Shown here piece after piece: positions 58,725-64,000 of a DNA stretch of 64,000 nt. The DNA lies in NCBI GenBank assembly GCA_903959905.1, contig CAJBYO010000063.1, forward strand, positions 1 through 64,000, given 5' to 3'. A program made the position numbers and the translations under genes. A model generated the notes under the pieces. That model saw only the letters and a list, made by a program, of their open reading frames with translations, ran no database searches and had not been told where the DNA came from. This DNA is from an uncultured Bacteroidales bacterium. GTDB lineage: Bacteria; Bacteroidota; Bacteroidia; Bacteroidales; FEN-979. Each line of letters begins with the position of its first letter. The stretch's first letter is position 1.

Positions 58725-61566
58725 TGTAAGGACAGCGCTCACAGATATCCAGGTCGCTCGTTTGGGAAAAGGGAACGGAGAGATCATAAACCTCAGATAA
58801 AATGCTCCTGAGGATCTCCTCAAACCTGGCCGAAGAACTGTCGCCGAGGATGGAGGTTAACTTTCCGGGTTCATCACCCGGCACTGAAACAGTTGTAAAG
58901 CCGGTGTTGAGTTTCTTCAGGGAGATGATCCCCGCGCTTGAACTGATGGGCTGTTGAAATCGCCGACTCAGCAGAAACGAATACATCAGGAGCTGGAAAC
59001 CGATGTTCAGGTCGGCATTTTCAATGAGTTCTTCCCACTCTTTTACCTTTACATGTTTGGCTTCCGTAATGCCCGTTTTATAGTCAATGATCTTCCACCA
59101 GCCGTTGAGGCGGTCAACCCGGTCAATAAACCCTTTTAGTTTGATGTTCGTTTCATTTCCATCAACAATGATCGAAATATATGTTTCAACATATTGTTCA
59201 AGGAAAGCCACGGTGAGACCCTTGCCGGCTTTTGACAATTCATCAAGCTGAGCGGCTTCAAACTGCAAAAACCGTTTGATCATCATTTTGGCCACCTTCA
59301 CCAGCAGGAGGTTTTTACCATAGGTAATGTCGGACCCCTTGAATTTCTTCTCAAAGGCACTGTCAACCGCTTCATCTGCAAGAGGTTCTATCGCCGAAAG
59401 ATGTTCCTTCGTCAGCGGTTTGTCAAGGCAGGGCTGATAAAGGGTATTCAGGGCTGCGTGAACCGCGCTGCCTAAAACCGCAGGATCAATGGTATCATCC
59501 ACATCTTCCGGCTCTCTGATACCGGCAATTTCAGCAAAATAAAATTTCAGGGGGCAATTCCGGTAAGAATTGAGCGAGCTGGCTGAAAATCCCTTTACTG
59601 CTTTGTCATTGAGTGCTTCAAGGGTTGTTCCGGTTTTAGGGATCATGATCACCGGCAAAGGTTCACCTTTTGGAAGCGGGGTGGTTAAAACGGATTCCCG
59701 GATAACTATCCCCGGGTTATAGGAAGGCAACTCTGACGTGATCTGCCGCAGAAAACGGCTTCTCTCGCCACCACCCAGCTGATCTGCTTCGGTATTGTAC
59801 AAAATCCACACGTTTTCAGCCCTTTGCAGCAACCTGTAAAAATGGTAGGCATAGACTGAATCCTTATGCCTGTAGGTCGGCAGGTCAAAACTGCGTTTGA
59901 TGTCAAACGGGATATAGGAGGAATTGATCTTTCCGCTTGGCAGGAGATCCTCATTGCATGAGAGAATGATGAGATTTTCAAAATCAAGGGTCCTTGTTTC
60001 CAGCATTCCCATTATCTGTAAACCCTTCAGGGGCTCTCCGAAAAACGGGAGACTGGTTCCGGCAACAACCTGTTTGTACAACTCATAAAAGGCCGCGATC
60101 TTCAATGGAGATGGGAATTCTGTCCGCAGGTTCCCCAACTGGTGTACAATCTGTGAAAAAGAAAAAAGGTATTCCAGTTCCATCGGTGTGATCTCGCTGC
60201 TGCGCAGGCTTTCTATCATGGCCTTGAAACAGGCCAGCACATCGGCCGGATCTGCCCAGTGGATAAAAACGGGCTCAAGGAATGACAGCGTTTCAGAAAA
60301 AAGTCCTGATTTAAGCGAAACAATCTCATCCATGCCGATGAAGATCTTGTGGCCAAGCCTGATCCGTTCGGTTGTTTCATCCAGCACAAAGCGGTTTCCA
60401 TGGCTCAAGGACTGCACCATCCTGCGGATATAAGGATGCTGCAACAGTTTCAATACATCTTTGTAGTAATATTTGTTTATGTCTTTGGAAACAAGATAGG
60501 TAAACTGGGATGTATGAAGGTGAAGCTGGAACACCAGGTCAAAAAGGCCGGCCAGAGGGGTTTGATTCAGGGGCAAACCGGCGGTGATGTTCAAAGCGCT
60601 CACCTCTTCGGGCATTGAATTAAGCAAAGGGATAAGCAAACCTTCATCCAGCAGCACTACTGCAGTTTTTTCATCAGCCCTGCCCTGGCTGGCCAGTTCC
60701 TGCAACAGCTGACCGCAATACTTGACCTGCCCGACCGGGTCGGGGGACCCGACGATCTCGATCTGTTTGCCGGTTGTTGCAAAATCATCATCAATCCAGA
60801 GCGGCTCTTCAAGCGGCCATTTACGTATCCATTCGCGCAGGAAATCACCCGCCTCCTGCTGCCTGTTTTCAAGGTAATACCGGTCGGAATCCCATAACAG
60901 GGTTGCTTTTCCATTATTCCTCAACACGCCGATGATATGCTCCTCGGCCTTGGTGAGGGCATTGAAGCCGGCAAAAATGATGTGATGCCATGGCAACTGG
61001 TCCATTTTTGATTCCACATTTTCAGCGGCGGCCCTGAAACTGAGACCCTGGTATGCCTTATTCCTGTCTGAAAGCCGTTGCGTCAGTTTTTCATAATAGC
61101 CATGGAGGGACTGGTAAAACTGAAGATATTTCTTTTCGAATTCGGTGAGTGGCTGGCCGTCGACGTTCCAGAGGGCAATTGCCCTTGCCTCGGTCAGTGT
61201 TGAAAACAACTCTTTTGCATCGGCCAGGTAGCGGTCAATTTCATTGAAATCGGTGAGCAACTGCGGCGCCCACCGTAAAAACTCTTCAAAGGGTTCTGCA
61301 TTTTTCCCTTGAATTTCAATGTGAACCCCATAAAGTTCAAAAAGCAGGTGCAGGTTCTCAACTTCCTGATATCCGCTCAGTTCCGCAATAAAGTCCTCAA
61401 TGGAGAAAACAGTCGGTGCCCAGGTAACTTTCCCTACCTCTGCAGCCAGGTATTTCCTGAGGAACAGGCCGGCCCGGCGGTTCGGGAGCACGATGCACAG
61501 TTCGGACAGGTTGTCCTTATAGGTGGTGACAAGATATTGAGCGGTTTTTTGAAGGAAGGGGACCAT
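58705..61566 (-). CDS. AddB-like PD-(D/E)XK nuclease/helicase-like protein
   Basis: A 953-residue protein. The N-terminal half resembles the inactivated helicase part of AddB (VLPNRRAGLFLRKYL, WAPTVFSIEDFIAEL, LLTDFNEIDRYL). The C-terminal third is a PD-(D/E)XK nuclease: SSLNSYRNCPLKFYF, LGSAVHAALN, GFIDRVDRLNGWWKIIDYKTG and QLLMYSFLLS. Cysteines in RNCPLKF and CERCPYINLC fit the iron-sulfur staple of AddB-type nucleases. With an AddA partner encoded elsewhere it would process double-strand breaks for recombination. No addA-like gene adjoins it here. A -7 box lies 21 bases upstream of the ATG. Confidence 0.88.
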   Translation of the reverse strand: MVPFLQKTAQYLVTTYKDNLSELCIVLPNRRAGLFLRKYLAAEVGKVTWAPTVFSIEDFIAELSGYQEVENLHLLFELYGVHIEIQGKNAEPFEEFLRWAPQLLTDFNEIDRYLADAKELFSTLTEARAIALWNVDGQPLTEFEKKYLQFYQSLHGYYEKLTQRLSDRNKAYQGLSFRAAAENVESKMDQLPWHHIIFAGFNALTKAEEHIIGVLRNNGKATLLWDSDRYYLENRQQEAGDFLREWIRKWPLEEPLWIDDDFATTGKQIEIVGSPDPVGQVKYCGQLLQELASQGRADEKTAVVLLDEGLLIPLLNSMPEEVSALNITAGLPLNQTPLAGLFDLVFQLHLHTSQFTYLVSKDINKYYYKDVLKLLQHPYIRRMVQSLSHGNRFVLDETTERIRLGHKIFIGMDEIVSLKSGLFSETLSFLEPVFIHWADPADVLACFKAMIESLRSSEITPMELEYLFSFSQIVHQLGNLRTEFPSPLKIAAFYELYKQVVAGTSLPFFGEPLKGLQIMGMLETRTLDFENLIILSCNEDLLPSGKINSSYIPFDIKRSFDLPTYRHKDSVYAYHFYRLLQRAENVWILYNTEADQLGGGERSRFLRQITSELPSYNPGIVIRESVLTTPLPKGEPLPVIMIPKTGTTLEALNDKAVKGFSASSLNSYRNCPLKFYFAEIAGIREPEDVDDTIDPAVLGSAVHAALNTLYQPCLDKPLTKEHLSAIEPLADEAVDSAFEKKFKGSDITYGKNLLLVKVAKMMIKRFLQFEAAQLDELSKAGKGLTVAFLEQYVETYISIIVDGNETNIKLKGFIDRVDRLNGWWKIIDYKTGITEAKHVKVKEWEELIENADLNIGFQLLMYSFLLSRRFQQPISSSAGIISLKKLNTGFTTVSVPGDEPGKLTSILGDSSSARFEEILRSILSEVYDLSVPFSQTSDLDICERCPYINLCLR

Positions 61567-61591
61567 TTGTCATCGTTGAGTTGATGACAAA
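61566..61591. repeat. Perfect 9-bp inverted repeat over the addB-like start codon
   Basis: TTTGTCATC (61566-61574) and GATGACAAA (61583-61591) are exact complements around an 8-base loop, spanning the space between the -7 box and the ATG. It may be an operator or RNA hairpin, or coincidence. Confidence 0.45.
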
Positions 61592-61595
61592 AATA
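61588..61595 (-). promoter_or_regulatory. -7 box for the addB-like gene
   Basis: TATTTTTG on the minus strand matches TAnnTTTG, 21 bases before the ATG at 61566. Confidence 0.45.
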
Positions 61596-61615
61596 GGGAA
61601 TTAAACAGCAGATTA

Positions 61616-63688
61616 CTATTGTTTTATGATTTTCACCGTTACAACACGGTTTTCTGCAATCACACGGATGATATAAATCCCTGCTGGTTGTTCCGAAAGT
61701 GAAAACACCCTGGTAACATTGCCTGTGTTGCTTTGAGAAAGAACCAGCCTGCCAAGCATTGAGTATACCTCAACATGAACTGGTATATTGGCGAATTCCG
61801 TGGGAAGTTCAAGTGTAAAGTCACCCGTGGTTGGGTTTGGATATACTTTGACGAGCGATACTGCTAACTGTGGGTGGCTTTCAACTCCGGTTAAGTTGAC
61901 AGGGGCAGAAGGAGGTCCGGATGAGCCACAATAAGAACCATTGGAAGTAATATAGGCGTGCAAATACCCCCCGGAGAACACATCTACTCCCTCCCGTAAG
62001 AAAATATTATGCCCAGCTATCATGTTGGCACTGCCTCCTGGCATAACCTCGAACAACGACGAAGGCCCTCCACCTGCAGAAATTGTCTGCGATGCATCAA
62101 AGCATTTATTTTGTCCGGTGCTGATCGTGGTAGCGGGCAAAATCCAAACAGGAGTCCGCGGGCTGGAAATATTATAGGCAAATTCACCTGAATTATCCTG
62201 AACTGCAAGGTAATGGACGTCAACAGCAGATTTACTTGTTGGAAAAATAAAATTTCCGCTATAGGCGCCGGATGGATTCAGGGTGCCGTTAAAGACCATC
62301 AAATCATCAACAAAAACATCAAAGAAACTGTTTGGGATCAATCCTGAAACAGAAAATGGGTACATGGATCCGGGAACAGGCAGTCCTGTTCCATACAATT
62401 GTAACGTTGCGTCGTTCATCCACCGGAAAGTATCAAAGGCAAAATACAAAACATCTGTTACGTCGCCGCCAAGTCCTGTTGTAGCAACGGCAGGCACTTC
62501 AGAAGCAACCAGGTTCAGTAATATCTTTGGAATTTTCACAGACAGGCTGGATTCTTTGGGCACACCCGGTTTGTTTATATCATAAAATTCCAGTTCTGTA
62601 TGAAATTGAGGAGGAACTGAGATGGTTGAAAATAAATTTGTTACCGTATTCCTGACCGTAGCCAAACTGTTGATCACGCCAAAATTGCTGATAACCTGGA
62701 CCGTGACGATCCTGTCAACACCCTGTAACCCTGCATACATGATCCCGGTTGCCGGAACATGGTCAATATCCAGGCCAAGATTATACATAACCTGATAGGA
62801 GCCGGTTGGTGGAATAACGCCGGCGATGAGAAAATTAATTTTAACAGTATCCAGGTTTAAAAATGAAGAAAGAAATACCTGGTCAAGATCAAAAAAGCTT
62901 GGGAAGGGGAACATATCCCTGATCGGGTCCGAGCCATTCCCGAACTGTTGGGTTAATTTGGTTGCAGGATAAAGAGAGTCAAATTGTTCGGCTGTCTTTC
63001 CGTGATCCTTCTTCCATTGTTCCATTTCAGCAATCTGGTCAGGAGTTAAATTGGTACCGCTCCGATAGTTGCTCGGAGCCATTAGGTTACCGGCACCACT
63101 TCCACCGGGAACATTGGGTGCATGACCGCCATCGCTTGCATTTGTTGTTGCATCAATTTTATGACCTGAACCGAGTGTCATAACATGTCCACATTCATGG
63201 GCAATGGTTTGTCCAGTAGAATCGGCTGGCCGCCCGGCTTTTACCATGATTGTCGGGTTCGTATGAACCGAAATACCCGGGTTGCCCGGATCAGCGCTTT
63301 CTATTATATTACCAAAACATATCTTGATCCCTTTTTCGTTCGCCAGTGAATCAAGCTCATCGCCACCATTCTTCCTGATGTCATCCCGTTCATCCCCCGT
63401 GAAATTGCCGTTACCATTGTCGCCTCCCTGACCGGCAGGTACATTTTTAACCTTCACCACGCGCAGTGTGGCCCCGGCTTGCTTCAGCGCCTTGTTGGCC
63501 TCAGCAACAGCAGCTTTGGCATCAGCAGCTGTCGTTGAATTATTATAAATATTGATGATGACCGGGATCTGGGTTCCTACGGCGGCAGGAGCCTGACCGC
63601 TAACCGTTGGTTTTATGAACAGGAATAGTACTGAGAGCATCAACAGGCAAAAAAATCCTGAATGCAGATTTACTGTATATTTTTTCAT
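61616..63688 (-). CDS. T9SS-secreted metalloprotease-like protein
   Basis: A 690-residue secreted protein. A signal peptide (about 1-31) is followed by a catalytic-like domain (about 35-240) with HECGHVMTLGSGH (His 164, Glu 165, His 168, His 176) and a Met-turn candidate GNLMAPSNY (Met 203), suggesting a metzincin-type zinc protease. The third His is two residues further on than in the HExxHxxGxxH consensus. A long beta-rich middle (about 255-600) has no recognised family. The last 75 residues (VYPNPTTGDFTLELP, EVYSMLGRLV, LSEQPAGIYIIRVI) are a type A type IX secretion sorting domain. Its substrate is unknown. Confidence 0.85.
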   Translation of the reverse strand: MKKYTVNLHSGFFCLLMLSVLFLFIKPTVSGQAPAAVGTQIPVIINIYNNSTTAADAKAAVAEANKALKQAGATLRVVKVKNVPAGQGGDNGNGNFTGDERDDIRKNGGDELDSLANEKGIKICFGNIIESADPGNPGISVHTNPTIMVKAGRPADSTGQTIAHECGHVMTLGSGHKIDATTNASDGGHAPNVPGGSGAGNLMAPSNYRSGTNLTPDQIAEMEQWKKDHGKTAEQFDSLYPATKLTQQFGNGSDPIRDMFPFPSFFDLDQVFLSSFLNLDTVKINFLIAGVIPPTGSYQVMYNLGLDIDHVPATGIMYAGLQGVDRIVTVQVISNFGVINSLATVRNTVTNLFSTISVPPQFHTELEFYDINKPGVPKESSLSVKIPKILLNLVASEVPAVATTGLGGDVTDVLYFAFDTFRWMNDATLQLYGTGLPVPGSMYPFSVSGLIPNSFFDVFVDDLMVFNGTLNPSGAYSGNFIFPTSKSAVDVHYLAVQDNSGEFAYNISSPRTPVWILPATTISTGQNKCFDASQTISAGGGPSSLFEVMPGGSANMIAGHNIFLREGVDVFSGGYLHAYITSNGSYCGSSGPPSAPVNLTGVESHPQLAVSLVKVYPNPTTGDFTLELPTEFANIPVHVEVYSMLGRLVLSQSNTGNVTRVFSLSEQPAGIYIIRVIAENRVVTVKIIKQ

Positions 63689-64000
63689 GACTTTTCGTTT
63701 TTGTGGTTGATTCCGAAATTTCCTGGCTGGCCAGCCTGGCCCGGTAACAGGCAGTTAACAAATTGACAGGTTCTGGTTAACCAGCATAAATATAAGGAAA
63801 CACAACAGGCATTAGCTACTTAACCATGCGATATTTAGCTAGTTACAGAAAGGATATTTCCGTTTTGCAAAGGAAATATATCGCCAACCCATTGATAAAT
63901 ATCAACGGCTGACACCCCTGGCTTCTATAGGGCAAGTAAAAAAGTGCATTCCGAATTGACCTGATTTATGACTATCCAGAAGATATGGCAAAGGATTTCT
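63689..64000. other. Gene-free right edge
   Basis: The last 312 bases carry no gene I can support. No exact TAnnTTTG box precedes the metalloprotease-like gene; the nearest is TATATTTA on the minus strand near 63786-63793. An ATG at 63968 opens a frame to the window end but is too short to judge. Confidence 0.5.

Noticed and set aside
63968..64000. Possible start of a gene at the right edge (ATG at 63968)
   Set aside because: Only 11 codons are visible and no promoter box precedes it; it cannot be supported.

Overview
The window looks like a chromosomal segment of an anaerobic member of the Bacteroidota, probably Bacteroidales-like. The evidence is consistent: many lipoproteins with a signal peptide ending in Cys-Lys-Lys; TonB-dependent receptors with CarboxypepD-like N-termini; a type IX secretion C-terminal domain; a short 286-residue primary sigma factor; and about twenty TAnnTTTG -7 boxes placed just upstream of genes. 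HydE ([FeFe]-hydrogenase maturation), MqnA (futalosine route to menaquinone) and an FNR-like regulator with cluster-type cysteines point to an anaerobic or microaerobic life. No rRNA, tRNA, CRISPR array or prophage was seen. The left edge cuts an apparent transposase of IS66 type.

Layout. 1-6.8 kb: transposase tail, FNR-like regulator, a BtuG-like surface lipoprotein behind a cobalamin riboswitch, RNase Z with ribosomal protein S1, and an orphan lipoprotein. 6.9-13.4 kb: housekeeping genes ychF, hydE, rlmD, aroK, a DUF1573 lipoprotein, yajC, a YbbR-like gene and coaE. 13.3-16.4 kb: a TonB receptor with a small membrane protein upstream. 16.5-27.8 kb: mqnA, yidC, pyrG, gap, sdaA, a GT-C-like membrane protein, and a DEAD-box helicase with a long leader. 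27.8-31.3 kb: a two-gene unit of a DUF7064/CrtC-like protein and a PEP-synthase/rifampicin-phosphotransferase-like dikinase. 31.4-39.9 kb: tyrosine phosphatase, GH3 beta-glucosidase with PA14, lipoproteins, OsmC and a TonB receptor. 39.9-46.1 kb: an RND efflux operon with its TetR regulator and two matching operator-like sites. 46.2-51.9 kb: a CDGSH protein and a heme-uptake-like operon (HmuY-like, small CTD-like protein, TonB receptor, HmuY-like). 52.2-54.5 kb: rpoD and a DegP protease. 54.7-63.7 kb: a nuclease/phosphatase-family protein, a divergent AmmeMemoRadiSam pair (radical SAM enzyme and an exported Memo-AMMECR1 fusion), AddB-like nuclease and a large T9SS-secreted metalloprotease-like protein.

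Three themes stand out. Cofactor and metal acquisition recurs (cobalamin, probable heme, two further receptors). The AmmeMemoRadiSam pair and the DUF7064-dikinase pair are coherent gene systems whose chemistry is not established. The intergenic DNA is unusually structured: four arrays of a degenerate 8-bp repeat, four long inverted repeats of three families, REP-like hairpins, and several 7-9 bp direct repeat tracts. Some of these supply the stop or start codons of adjacent genes.
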